NCBI RefSeq assembly: GCF_036885605.1
Contig: NZ_CP142523.1
Coordinates: 3,348,001 to 3,412,000, forward strand
Reading direction: 5' to 3'
DNA: 64,000 bases
From: Janthinobacterium sp. TB1-E2
GTDB lineage: Bacteria > Pseudomonadota > Gammaproteobacteria > Burkholderiales > Burkholderiaceae_D
Position numbers and translations under genes: made by a program. Shown one piece after another: positions 25,965 through 33,448 of the stretch. How positions within the stretch are numbered: the first letter of the stretch is position 1; every line of letters begins with the position of its first letter. The notes under the pieces were generated by a model. The model was not told the origin of the DNA and did not search any database. It saw nothing but the letters and a program-made list of their open reading frames with translations.

Positions 25965-26930
25965 ATGCAAGCTACACAATTGTCCGTGTCGGACCTGAAC
26001 AATCCGGGCGTCTCCTGGGGCGCCGTGCTGGCGGGCGCGGCCGCTGCGGCCGCCTTGTCCTTCATCCTGCTGATCCTCGGCGTGGGCCTGGGTCTGTCAT
26101 CCGTGTCGCCATGGTCGTTCAACGCGACGGCCATCGGTGTGTCGACCATCGCCTGGCTGGCCTTCATGCAACTGGCCGCGTCCGGCATCGGCGGCTACAT
26201 GGCGGGCCGGTTGCGCGTGAAATGGAGTGCCATCCACACGGATGAAGTGCATTTCCGCGATACGGCGCACGGCTTGCTGGCCTGGGCCGTGGCCACCCTG
26301 ATCACCGTGGCCGTGATGGCCGGCGGCACGCGCGCCGTACTGAGCGGCGCCATCGATGCGGGCAGCGGCGTGGCGGCGGCGGTGTCCCCAGCTGCGGCGG
26401 CGGGCGCAGGTGCTGCTGGTGCTGCAGGCGCCAATGCAGGCGAGGGCGGCGGAGCCAATCCGCTCGATTATTTCTCGGACATGCTGCTGCGCGCGCCTGC
26501 CGCGCCTGCCACCGCTGCTGCCACCGCTGCTGCCACCACCACCGGCACCCTGGCGGCACCCTCGGCCAATGCCAGCACGGCCGACCAGCGCATGGAAACC
26601 GGCAGGATCTTCGCGACAAGCCTGTCCACGGGCAGCCTGGCCGCCGATGACCGCGCCTATCTGGGCCAGGTCGTGGCCAGCCGCACGGGCTTGACGCAAG
26701 CTGAAGCGGAAGCGCGGGTCGACGCCGTCTACGGCCGCGCCGCCAAGGCCGCCGCCGATGCCAAGGCGCGTGCCCAGCAAGCGGCTGACACGGCCCGCAA
26801 GGCCGGCGCCCACACTGCACTGTGGATGTTCGTCGCCTTGCTGCTCGGCGCTTTCGTGGCCAGCCTGGCGGCAACGTTTGGCGGCCGCCAGCGCGACCAT
26901 GAGCGCGTGCTGCGCCACGTCACCATCTGA
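25965..26930 (+). CDS. Ala-rich integral membrane protein, unknown function
   Basis: 321 residues. Membrane segments: two at the N-terminus (SWGAVLAGAAAAAALSFILL and IGVSTIAWLAFMQLAASGIG), one near residues 100-120 (AHGLLAWAVATLITVAVMAG), and one at the C-terminus (TALWMFVALLLGAFVASLAA). Between the third and fourth lies a long Ala/Gly/Thr-rich low-complexity part (residues ~130-210) and a helical part rich in Ala, Arg and Asp (AEARVDAVYGRAAKAAADAK). N-terminal SWGAVLAGA...GLGLSS and GGYMAGRLR...FRDTAHGLLAWA recall uncharacterised proteobacterial membrane proteins; I cannot name the family. AGGGAG ribosome site. Probably in one operon with the hemerythrin gene. Confidence 0.7.
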   Translation: MQATQLSVSDLNNPGVSWGAVLAGAAAAAALSFILLILGVGLGLSSVSPWSFNATAIGVSTIAWLAFMQLAASGIGGYMAGRLRVKWSAIHTDEVHFRDTAHGLLAWAVATLITVAVMAGGTRAVLSGAIDAGSGVAAAVSPAAAAGAGAAGAAGANAGEGGGANPLDYFSDMLLRAPAAPATAAATAAATTTGTLAAPSANASTADQRMETGRIFATSLSTGSLAADDRAYLGQVVASRTGLTQAEAEARVDAVYGRAAKAAADAKARAQQAADTARKAGAHTALWMFVALLLGAFVASLAATFGGRQRDHERVLRHVTI

Positions 26931-26969
26931 ACCCTGTCTCTATAAACTATATAAATCAAGGAGTCCTCC

Positions 26970-27044
26970 ATGCGTTCCATCCTCTTGCTGCTGCTGGGCA
27001 TTCCATTGCCCATCGTCATACTGATCGCCCTGTTCGTCCGCTGA
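26970..27044 (+). CDS. 24-residue single-helix membrane peptide
   Basis: A tiny gene: ATG 26970, TGA 27042-27044. The product begins MRSILLLLLGIPLPIVILIA and ends LFVR, essentially one transmembrane helix with a Pro-x-Pro kink and positively charged ends. A strong ribosome site (AAGGAG, eight bases before the ATG) and a terminator 15 bases after the stop support real expression. It follows the hemerythrin and membrane protein genes. Very similar one-helix peptides are common but uncharacterised in proteobacteria (general recollection). Confidence 0.75.
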   Translation: MRSILLLLLGIPLPIVILIALFVR

Positions 27045-27059
27045 CAAGGCCAACACAAG

Positions 27060-27094
27060 AACCGGTGCCCGCTGCAAGGTGGGCGCCGGTTTTT
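27060..27094 (+). terminator. Terminator of the hemerythrin operon
   Basis: ACCGGTGCCC (27061-27070) pairs with GGGCGCCGGT (27081-27090) with one G-T pair and a 10-base loop, followed by a T run (27090-27094). Confidence 0.82.
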
Positions 27095-27148
27095 GCGTGA
27101 AAGCGGGCGCATGTGTAAGATGGCGCCATCTTTCCTCCGAGACCATCC

Positions 27149-27718
27149 ATGAACGTGACCTCCATACGTCCCTTGCTGAAAACCGCCACGATCGCCGCCT
27201 TTGCCTGTACTGTGCTGGCCGCGTGTTCCACCCTGATCGGCCCGCGCGACGTGAATGTGTCGCTGAGCAAGATGCAGCAAGGCCTGGAGCGCCGCTTTCC
27301 CATCGACAAGCGCGTGCTGTCCGTGCTGGACGTCAAGCTGACCCACCCACAACTGTCCTTGCAACCCGAGCGCGAAAGAGTGGCCCTCAGCGTGGACGCC
27401 AGCGTCCTGCCGCCTTTTATCCGCCAGACCTGGCGCGGCAGTCTGGCCATGTCGGGCCGCCTCGTGCTGGACGCCCAGCGCAACGCCGTCTACCTGAGCG
27501 AAGCGAGCGTGGACAAGGTGACCATCGACGGCATGGATGAAGCCCAGCAGCGCCAGTTCGCCAAAGTGGCCAGCCTGGTGGCCGACCAGCTCATGCATGA
27601 AACCCCGATCTACACGTTCAAACCCGACGAATTGCGCTACGCGGGCGTGCAATTCGTGCCCACGCAGCTCAGGACCACCAGTAATGGATTGACGGTGACG
27701 TTCGAGCCGGTGAAGTAA
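27149..27718 (+). CDS. DUF1439 (YceB-like) lipoprotein
   Basis: 189 residues. Signal peptide with lipobox VLAAC, lipid-modified Cys26. The mature part matches the DUF1439 pattern: a helix VSLSKMQQGLERRFPIDKRV, beta strands (VLSVLDVKLTHPQLSLQPER), SVDASVLPPFIRQTWRGSLA, and the C-terminal TPIYTFKPDELRYAGVQFVP. These envelope lipoproteins have a lipid-binding-like fold; no reaction is known. Its own transcription unit after a terminator; ATG 27149 has a weak ribosome site. Confidence 0.85.
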   Translation: MNVTSIRPLLKTATIAAFACTVLAACSTLIGPRDVNVSLSKMQQGLERRFPIDKRVLSVLDVKLTHPQLSLQPERERVALSVDASVLPPFIRQTWRGSLAMSGRLVLDAQRNAVYLSEASVDKVTIDGMDEAQQRQFAKVASLVADQLMHETPIYTFKPDELRYAGVQFVPTQLRTTSNGLTVTFEPVK

Positions 27719-27785
27719 AAAGGCAGAGCCGAACAGAGACAGCCCCGTGGATTCGCCTGGCCGGCATGGACATATATTGTGCTAT

Positions 27786-27816
27786 AGTAACATTTACTTA
27801 AATAGTAACTTTTACT
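27786..27816. promoter_or_regulatory. Twin palindromic operators AGTAA-N3-TTACT
   Basis: AGTAACATTTACT (27786-27798) and AGTAACTTTTACT (27804-27816) are each 5-3-5 inverted repeats and together form 15-base direct repeats (27784 and 27802) whose starts are 18 bases apart. They lie 20 bases before the GTG start of the next gene in a locally AT-rich patch. This looks like a double operator for a dimeric repressor. The regulator is not identified. Confidence 0.55.
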
Positions 27817-27835
27817 GATCTAGGGGCGGGCGATA

Positions 27836-28618
27836 GTGAATATCAGCACGGCGGGAATCCAGTCCGGGGCACTGTCTGCCGCGGCAGGCAGCAAGGTGTC
27901 ATCTGACAAAGTATCATCGGACAAGGCCCAGACAACCCCGGCGTCGGCCGGCGCTGGCGCCGTGGCCGAGGATGTCGTGATCTCGACCCTGGCCGGGCGC
28001 CTGTCGAAGGCCGCGACGGCAACCAGCGCCACCGTCCACGGTTACGATCATGCGGCGCTGGGTGTGTGGGTGAAGGACAATACGACGGAGATTCTCTATC
28101 CGCTGGACGCGGAACACAAGGCTGCTGCCGCAAAGCAGGTGCCGCAACCGAATGACGCGGCCTCGGCAAAGTCGGCCGCTGCCGCTACCGTGTTTGTCGA
28201 CAGGAAGGGGCCCAATCCCTTTGCCGGCTTGTCGCGCGAGCAATTGTCCACCATTTCGAACGATGACAGCGGGACCTTTACCATCAACGAGCGGCGTGCT
28301 GCCTTTACGCAGGCATACGATGAAGAACAGGCCTGGCGCACCCAAGTCGTGGCGCAAGCCATGCAGGAATACAATACCACCGGCAAGATGACCAATTTCT
28401 TCAAGTCGGTGCTGGGGCATTTCAATACATTGCCCCAGCTGGAACAGTCGCAATATCCCGCCAATTATGCGAGCGACCTGGAAGACAAGATCAAGCTCGA
28501 TTTTAATTATTTCAATCATGCGGCCGGCGATGGCGGGCCAACGCCGGGCTCGCTTGCGGACCTGCTGAAAAATCAGGGTAAAAAGACCGTGGACCTGTTC
28601 GATCTCCTGATCCGCTGA
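27836..28618 (+). CDS. Hypothetical protein behind twin operators
   Basis: 260 residues from GTG 27836 (GGGGCGGGCGATA upstream). No signal peptide. The N-terminal ~60 residues are Ser/Ala/Thr-rich low complexity with a KVSSDKVSSDK repeat. A middle part reads HGYDHAALGVWVKDNTTEIL and VDRKGPNPFAGLSREQLSTI. The C-terminal half is helical and aromatic (FTQAYDEEQAWRTQVVAQAM, FFKSVLGHFNTLPQLEQSQY, DKIKLDFNYFNHAAGDGGPT). Not recognised. The Ala/Ser-rich N-terminus and flexible layout resemble secreted, flagellar or surface-associated proteins, but this is only an impression. A single gene between a lipoprotein and the M13 peptidase. Confidence 0.65.
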   Translation: MNISTAGIQSGALSAAAGSKVSSDKVSSDKAQTTPASAGAGAVAEDVVISTLAGRLSKAATATSATVHGYDHAALGVWVKDNTTEILYPLDAEHKAAAAKQVPQPNDAASAKSAAAATVFVDRKGPNPFAGLSREQLSTISNDDSGTFTINERRAAFTQAYDEEQAWRTQVVAQAMQEYNTTGKMTNFFKSVLGHFNTLPQLEQSQYPANYASDLEDKIKLDFNYFNHAAGDGGPTPGSLADLLKNQGKKTVDLFDLLIR

Positions 28619-28641
28619 TACCTGGAATTGTTCAACTGTCA

Positions 28642-28671
28642 TTGTTGCGGGGCAGGCTGGCGGACTATAAT
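28642..28671 (+). promoter_or_regulatory. Promoter of the M13 peptidase gene
   Basis: TTGTTG (28642-28647), an 18-base spacer and a perfect TATAAT (28666-28671), about 65 bases before the start codon. Confidence 0.5.
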
Positions 28672-28736
28672 CCGGCCTCCCATGCCTGGACAAGCATGTT
28701 CCCCAACATGAAGTGAAAACAATTAAAGGAATCTTC

Positions 28737-30782
28737 GTGAAACGCTCACTTATCAGCGCCGCCTGCTGCGCCTTGCTCGCCTTATCTTCGCCCTCGCTGT
28801 ACGCCCAAGCCAACAATCCCGCCGCACCCGTCTCCGGCATCGACCTGAAAACCCTGGACCCGGCAGTCAGTCCCAAAGATGATTTCTACGGCTATGTCAA
28901 CGGTGTCTGGACCCGCAATACGGAAATCCCGGCCGACAAATCCGTCTGGGGCACCTACATCGAATTGCGCGAAATCGCCCAGGGCCAGTTGCGCGGACTG
29001 ATCGACGCCACTGTGAAAAACCCCGGCAAGCCCGGCAGCGAGGCGCACAAGATCGCCGACCTGTACACGAGCTTCATGAACGACAAGGCGCGCAATGCGG
29101 CCGGCTTCAAGCCCCTGCATGCCGAACTGGCCCGCATTGCTGCCGTCAAGGACAAGAAAGACTTGCCGGCGCTGCTCGCCTATCTGCAAGGCAATGGCGT
29201 TGCGACGCCGTTTTCCGCTTATGTGGCGCCCGATGCGCAAGACCCCGAGCAGTACACGGTCAATATCAGCCAGTCCGGCCTGGGCTTGCCCGACCGCGAC
29301 TACTATCTGAAGGATGACGACGCCAAGCTGCACGCCGTGCGCGCCAAATACCTCAAGCATATCGAGACCATGCTGGCCATGAGCGGCGACAAGGCCGCTG
29401 GCGAACACGCTGCGCAGATCCTCGACATCGAAACGCGCCTGGCGGCAGTGCAGTGGACGCGCGTGCAGATGCGCGACCCCGTGAAATCGTACAACCGCGT
29501 CGATTTCGACAAATTCGCGGCACTGGCGCCGGCCTTCGACTGGAACGCCTACTTTACGGCCGCCGGCCTGGCGCCGAAGGCATCGTCGGCCGTCGTGCGC
29601 CAGCCCAGCTTCATGACAGGCTTTTCCGAGACCGTGGCCGCCGTGCCGCTGGCATCGTGGAAGAGCTATCTGAACTGGCGCATCATCGAAAGCTATGCGT
29701 CCTACCTGGACAGCGCAACCGTCAAGGAGCGTTTCGCCTTCGACGGCACGGTGCTGCGCGGCGTGCCGCAAAGCGAACCGCAGTGGCAGCTGGCGCTGCG
29801 CTTCACGGATAACGCCATCAGCGACGCCGTCGGCAAGCGCTACGTGGAAATGTATCTGCCGCCGGAAACCCGGCCCCGCGTGATGGCCATGTTCGACAAT
29901 TTCGTCGCCTCGTTCAAGGATGGCATCGAACAGCTCGACTGGATGGGTCCGGAAACCAAGAAGGAAGCCCAGCTCAAGCTGGCCGCCCTGAAGCCGAAGA
30001 TCGCCTACCCCGATACCTGGCGCGACTACAGCAGCATGCAGACGCAGCCGAATGACCTGATCGCCAACGTGCGCGCGGCGCGCGCGTGGAGCCGCCAGCA
30101 AAACCTGGCCAAGCTGGGCAAACCTGTCGACCGCGACGAATGGTCGATGACGCCGCAAACCGTCAACGCCAGCTACAGCCCGGCCCTCAACGCCATCACG
30201 ATTCCGGCCGCGATTTTGCAGTCGCCATTCTTCAACGTGAAGGCGGAAGACGCCGTCAATTACGGCTTGCTGGGCATTACGTTTGGCCATGAGATCAGCC
30301 ATGCCTTCGACGATTCGGGCAGCCAATACGATGCCAAGGGTCGTCTGCGCAACTGGTGGACGGCGCAAGACCGGGCCGCCTTCAAGGCGCTGGCCGCCGG
30401 CCTCGTCAAGCAATACGGTGCCTACAGCCCCGTGCCGGGCTACCACATCAATGGCGAACTGACCCTGGGCGAAAACATCGGCGATAATTCCGGCCTGTCG
30501 ATCACCTACAAGGCGTACCAGCGTTCGCTCGGTGGCAAGCCGTCCCCCGTCATCGATGGCTTGACGGGCGAACAGCGCCTGTACATCGGTTTTGCGCAGA
30601 AATGGCGCGCGAAATTGCGTCCCGAAGCGGCCATCGCCCAGATCAAGAGCGACCCGCATTCGCCGGGCGAATTCCGCGCCAAGGGCACGGTCAAAAACCA
30701 GCCCGGCTTCTACGAAGCGTTCGGCATCAAGCCGGGCGATCCGATGTATCTGCCGCCCGAGCAGCGTGTGATCATGTGGTAA
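28737..30782 (+). CDS. M13-family zinc metallopeptidase (PepO/neprilysin-like)
   Basis: 681 residues. Signal peptide MKRSLISAACCALLALSSPS, cleavage near YAQA, so periplasmic or secreted. The N-terminal M13 domain begins SPKDDFYGYVNGVWTRNTEI. The zinc site is GHEISHAFDDSG with the first His at residue 518, and the third ligand sits in GENIGDNSGLS (family usually ENIAD). The C-terminal PEQRVIMW is the typical M13 ending. It cleaves oligopeptides. GTG 28737 behind AAAGGAATC is preferred; GTG 28713 would put eight residues in front of the signal peptide. Monocistronic. Confidence 0.93.
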   Translation: MKRSLISAACCALLALSSPSLYAQANNPAAPVSGIDLKTLDPAVSPKDDFYGYVNGVWTRNTEIPADKSVWGTYIELREIAQGQLRGLIDATVKNPGKPGSEAHKIADLYTSFMNDKARNAAGFKPLHAELARIAAVKDKKDLPALLAYLQGNGVATPFSAYVAPDAQDPEQYTVNISQSGLGLPDRDYYLKDDDAKLHAVRAKYLKHIETMLAMSGDKAAGEHAAQILDIETRLAAVQWTRVQMRDPVKSYNRVDFDKFAALAPAFDWNAYFTAAGLAPKASSAVVRQPSFMTGFSETVAAVPLASWKSYLNWRIIESYASYLDSATVKERFAFDGTVLRGVPQSEPQWQLALRFTDNAISDAVGKRYVEMYLPPETRPRVMAMFDNFVASFKDGIEQLDWMGPETKKEAQLKLAALKPKIAYPDTWRDYSSMQTQPNDLIANVRAARAWSRQQNLAKLGKPVDRDEWSMTPQTVNASYSPALNAITIPAAILQSPFFNVKAEDAVNYGLLGITFGHEISHAFDDSGSQYDAKGRLRNWWTAQDRAAFKALAAGLVKQYGAYSPVPGYHINGELTLGENIGDNSGLSITYKAYQRSLGGKPSPVIDGLTGEQRLYIGFAQKWRAKLRPEAAIAQIKSDPHSPGEFRAKGTVKNQPGFYEAFGIKPGDPMYLPPEQRVIMW

Positions 30783-30827
30783 ATCACGTGGTAAACCCGT
30801 AGGGCAGTCGCGCAACCGCGCCGGGGA

Positions 30828-31160
30828 CTATTCCTTGGCGTGGTTCAGCGTGTACCTGGGCAGTTCCACCGTCAGGTCTTCCTGGGCCAGGCGCGCCTGG
30901 CACGACAGGCGCGAGTGGGGCTGCAAGCCCCAGGCCTGGTCCAGCATGTCTTCTTCATTGTCGCCCAGCTCGTTGAGCGAGTCGAAACCCTGCACCACGA
31001 CCACGTGGCAGGTGGAACAGGCGCCGACCTGGCCGCAGGCGTGTTCGATGTCTATTTTGTTGAGCTGCAATGCGTCGCAAATGCTCATGTTCTGCGGCGC
31101 GTCGAAGACGGCGCCTTCCGGGGCCAGCTCGGGATGGGGCAGGACGGTGATTTTTGGCAT
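30828..31160 (-). CDS. fdx: ISC-type 2Fe-2S ferredoxin
   Basis: 110 residues, adrenodoxin-like. Cluster ligands Cys42, Cys48, Cys51 (HACGQVGACSTC) and Cys87 (RLSCQA). PKITVLPHPELAPEG at the N-terminus and LNELGDNEEDMLDQAWGL are typical of the iron-sulfur-cluster-assembly ferredoxin, an electron donor in ISC assembly. In Burkholderiales this gene usually follows iscSUA-hscBA; here the upstream neighbour on the same strand is an unknown gene, so the rest of the isc operon is not in the window. ATG 31160 is preceded by GAGGAG. Confidence 0.93.
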   Translation of the reverse strand: MPKITVLPHPELAPEGAVFDAPQNMSICDALQLNKIDIEHACGQVGACSTCHVVVVQGFDSLNELGDNEEDMLDQAWGLQPHSRLSCQARLAQEDLTVELPRYTLNHAKE

Positions 31161-31221
31161 GCGGGATTCTCCTCGTTTATCCTTCAATGCCGCCACTGTG
31201 GACCTTCCCGCCTTGGCAAGG

Positions 31222-31620
31222 TCAAGCCCCTGCGGCATCCTGCGCGACGATGCACGCGTCCAGATGCTCGAGCAATTGCAGGAACACGCGTTTATCGGCG
31301 TAGTGATTCATCGTGTTACTCAGCAATACATCGCTGGCGGCCGCTGCCACGGCGCTGTGGGCTTGCGCGCAGGCGGCATGCAGTTGCGCCCGATCGAGTT
31401 CCAGCAAAGCCGTATTGACGGCTTCGCGTGTGAAATCGTAGGCATCCATGCCGCAGCAGTCGGCGACACAATGGGTTTCCAGCAGGCAGATCAGCGGCCA
31501 CAGTTCCCCCAGCAAGGGATCGATGTCGATGGCTTGCTCATAGCGGCCGTCAAGACCGATGAATTCGATCCATGCGTCGTCGCCGATCTGGATATCGTAT
31601 TGGTGGTCGCGTTGCGTCAT
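31222..31620 (-). CDS. Hypothetical protein, possibly DUF6331-like
   Basis: 132 residues, acidic, cytoplasmic. Conserved-looking core: LICLLETHCVADCCGMDAYD, a Cys cluster (C-x5-C-x3-CC), then F-x-x-x-x-V and helical AQLHAACAQAHSAVAAAASD. This recalls small proteins annotated DUF6331, but the match is from memory and uncertain. AGGAG lies upstream of ATG 31620. Same strand as fdx with a 61-base gap. Confidence 0.6.
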   Translation of the reverse strand: MTQRDHQYDIQIGDDAWIEFIGLDGRYEQAIDIDPLLGELWPLICLLETHCVADCCGMDAYDFTREAVNTALLELDRAQLHAACAQAHSAVAAAASDVLLSNTMNHYADKRVFLQLLEHLDACIVAQDAAGA

Positions 31621-31660
31621 GTTTCAGCATTCTCCTGGGCAGTGGTATCGCATTATAAAA

Positions 31661-31690
31661 AAAACCGCCCGAAGGCGGTTTTCTTGTGCG
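31661..31690 (-). terminator. Terminator of the LpxO-like gene
   Basis: AAAACCGCC (31661-31669) and GGCGGTTTT (31674-31682) flank a CGAA loop. Read leftward the stem ends in eight T, 20 bases after the lpxO-like stop. ATTATA at 31652-31657 right after it gives a TATAAT on the reverse strand, a possible -10 for the next leftward gene. Confidence 0.82.
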
Positions 31691-31702
31691 GTAATGCAGC
31701 GC

Positions 31703-32602
31703 TTAGATAAAATAGATCAGCGCGATGATGCCCACGACCAGCGCCACGCGGGTGATCTGGTAGGCCGTCTTGTTCCACGCCTTGAAGCGGCGGCGGTACT
31801 GGCCCATGGTCCAGGAAATCTGGAACAGTTTGCTCACGCCGCCCACCTGGTCGCCCAGTTCGTTTGGCGAGGCGGCGGCTGTCATCAGTGTGCGGCCCAG
31901 CCAGCGGTTCAAGCCTTGCGCCCAGCGGTAGCGCATCGGGCGCTCGATGTCGCAGAACAGGATGATGCGGTCGCTGTCGGCATCGTTGCGGGCCCAGTGG
32001 ATATACGTTTCATCGAACATCACGGCCTGGCCGTCGCGCCAGCTGTGGCGCTCGCCATCGACGTCGATGAAGCAGCGGTCGTCGTTCGGCGTCTGCAAGC
32101 CCAGGTGGTAGCGCAAGGAGCCGGCAAACGGGTCGCGGTGCGGGTTGAGCTTGCCGCCTTGCGGCAGTTCCGCGAACATGGCCGCCTTGATCGACGGAAT
32201 CGATTGCAGCAAGGCATAGGTTTGCGGGCACATCTGCTGCGCCGACGGGTGGTTCGCGTCATACCATTTCAGGTAGAAACGCTTCCAGCCATATTTGAAG
32301 AAGGAATTGAAACCGACGTCATTGTTCTTTTCGGCGGCCTTGATCTTTTTCATTTCCTGCATGCGCAGCGCTTCATCGCGGATGATTTGCCAGTTCTGCT
32401 GCAGCGGCGCCAGTTCCGGGAACTGCTCGACGGCCAAATACGGCGTGGCCGGCACTTTCGAAAAGGTGTGCATGAACAGGTTCAGCGGCGCCATGAACGA
32501 GGAGTGATCGAAGATCTGGCGGCGGAACGGCAGGCGCACCTTGCCCCGAAAATGAATATGTAAAACAGAAAACACAAAAATGCCCAGCAAGGCCCACTTC
32601 AT
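31703..32602 (-). CDS. lpxO: LpxO-like lipid A hydroxylase (aspartyl/asparaginyl beta-hydroxylase family)
   Basis: 299 residues. A Fe(II)/2-oxoglutarate dioxygenase expected to 2-hydroxylate a secondary acyl chain of lipid A at the inner membrane. N-terminal membrane helix (KWALLGIFVFSVLHI) and a C-terminal hydrophobic end (ALVVGIIALIYFI). Catalytic part: first iron His in NPHRDPFAGSLRYHLGL, then CFIDVDGERHSWRDGQAVMF, the second iron His in DETYIHWARNDADSDRII, and the 2-oxoglutarate Arg region CDIERP. It starts at ATG 32602 with GAGG upstream. Substrate is inferred from family membership. Confidence 0.85.
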   Translation of the reverse strand: MKWALLGIFVFSVLHIHFRGKVRLPFRRQIFDHSSFMAPLNLFMHTFSKVPATPYLAVEQFPELAPLQQNWQIIRDEALRMQEMKKIKAAEKNNDVGFNSFFKYGWKRFYLKWYDANHPSAQQMCPQTYALLQSIPSIKAAMFAELPQGGKLNPHRDPFAGSLRYHLGLQTPNDDRCFIDVDGERHSWRDGQAVMFDETYIHWARNDADSDRIILFCDIERPMRYRWAQGLNRWLGRTLMTAAASPNELGDQVGGVSKLFQISWTMGQYRRRFKAWNKTAYQITRVALVVGIIALIYFI

Positions 32603-32745
32603 ACACAACCTCGTTTTTTAAGAATGGGGCAATTATAACCAGTTAATGCCATCGCCACCCCGGGCCACGGTGAAGGAAAGATGAAGCGGCACGCGTGGAC
32701 GCTCTGTCCTACAATGGCCTTTTCTACACACTATCCGAGGTAACA

Positions 32746-33180
32746 ATGGAAATCTGGCACGCACCGCTCGACCTGGCCATCCTCAACGCCGCCAGCGAGG
32801 GCACGGCCATGCGCCACCTGGGCATCGAATTTACGGCCTTCGGCCCGGACTGGATCGAGGCGACCATGCCCGTCGACCACCGCACCATGCAGCCATTCAA
32901 GCTGCTGCATGGCGGTGCCTCCGTCTTGCTGGCCGAAACCCTGGGCAGCATGGCCGCGAATGCCTGCCTCGATTCCAGCCGGCACGTGAGCGTGGGCCAG
33001 GAAATCAATGCCAACCACCTGCGCGGCGTGCGCGGCGGCCACGTGACGGGGCGCGCCACGCCGATCCACCGGGGCCGCACCAGCCAGGTCTGGGAAATCC
33101 GCATCACGGGTGACGACGGCAAACTGTGCTGCATCTCGCGCATCACCATGGCCGTTATCGACGCCCCAGGTGCGGGCTGA
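32746..33180 (+). CDS. Hotdog-fold acyl-CoA thioesterase (PaaI/MenI type)
   Basis: 144 residues, cytoplasmic. The typical motif HGGASVLLAETLGSMAAN contains the catalytic His-Gly-Gly and, one helix on, the Glu. VGQEINANHLRGVRGGHVTG and TSQVWEIRITGDDGKLCCIS are the central strands of the family. It hydrolyses an acyl- or aryl-CoA thioester; the exact substrate (1,4-dihydroxy-2-naphthoyl-CoA, phenylacetyl-CoA or other) cannot be told. It starts at ATG 32746 after GAGG. Confidence 0.9.
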   Translation: MEIWHAPLDLAILNAASEGTAMRHLGIEFTAFGPDWIEATMPVDHRTMQPFKLLHGGASVLLAETLGSMAANACLDSSRHVSVGQEINANHLRGVRGGHVTGRATPIHRGRTSQVWEIRITGDDGKLCCISRITMAVIDAPGAG

Positions 33181-33395
33181 TGCGGCAGCTCTTGACTTGC
33201 ATCAAAGCATGAAAAGCGAGCGCGTGAAATCATAAAAAACGCTGTTCGCTTATAATTCAGTGTGCTGTTGTATGGCGTAGCGGAAAGTCCCGCGCGCCTG
33301 CATTGCCCGACATTAGAAGCTGACTGCCCAAAAAACGCCAGTTAGAGACCCATCCTGCAGCATGCGGGAAAGGCACACGACGGCGAGCAGATCGC

Positions 33396-33414
33396 CCGGT
33401 TCTAGCGGAACCGG
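33396..33414 (+). promoter_or_regulatory. Leader hairpin before the chemoreceptor gene
   Basis: CCGGTTC (33396-33402) pairs with GAACCGG (33408-33414) around TAGCG, then AAAAAAT. No T run follows, so it is not a rightward terminator. It lies 35 bases before the ATG in the 268-base leader. Confidence 0.35.
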
Positions 33415-33448
33415 CAAAAAATCAACTTTATACAGGGCAATAACAACA

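Noticed and set aside
28782-30815. 677-codon open frame opposite the M13 peptidase
   Set aside because: Shadow frame; the forward gene has the zinc motif, signal peptide and promoter.
33396-33414. Hairpin before the chemoreceptor as a terminator or riboswitch
   Set aside because: It is followed by A, not T, and the leader lacks the conserved core of known c-di-GMP riboswitches as far as I can tell.
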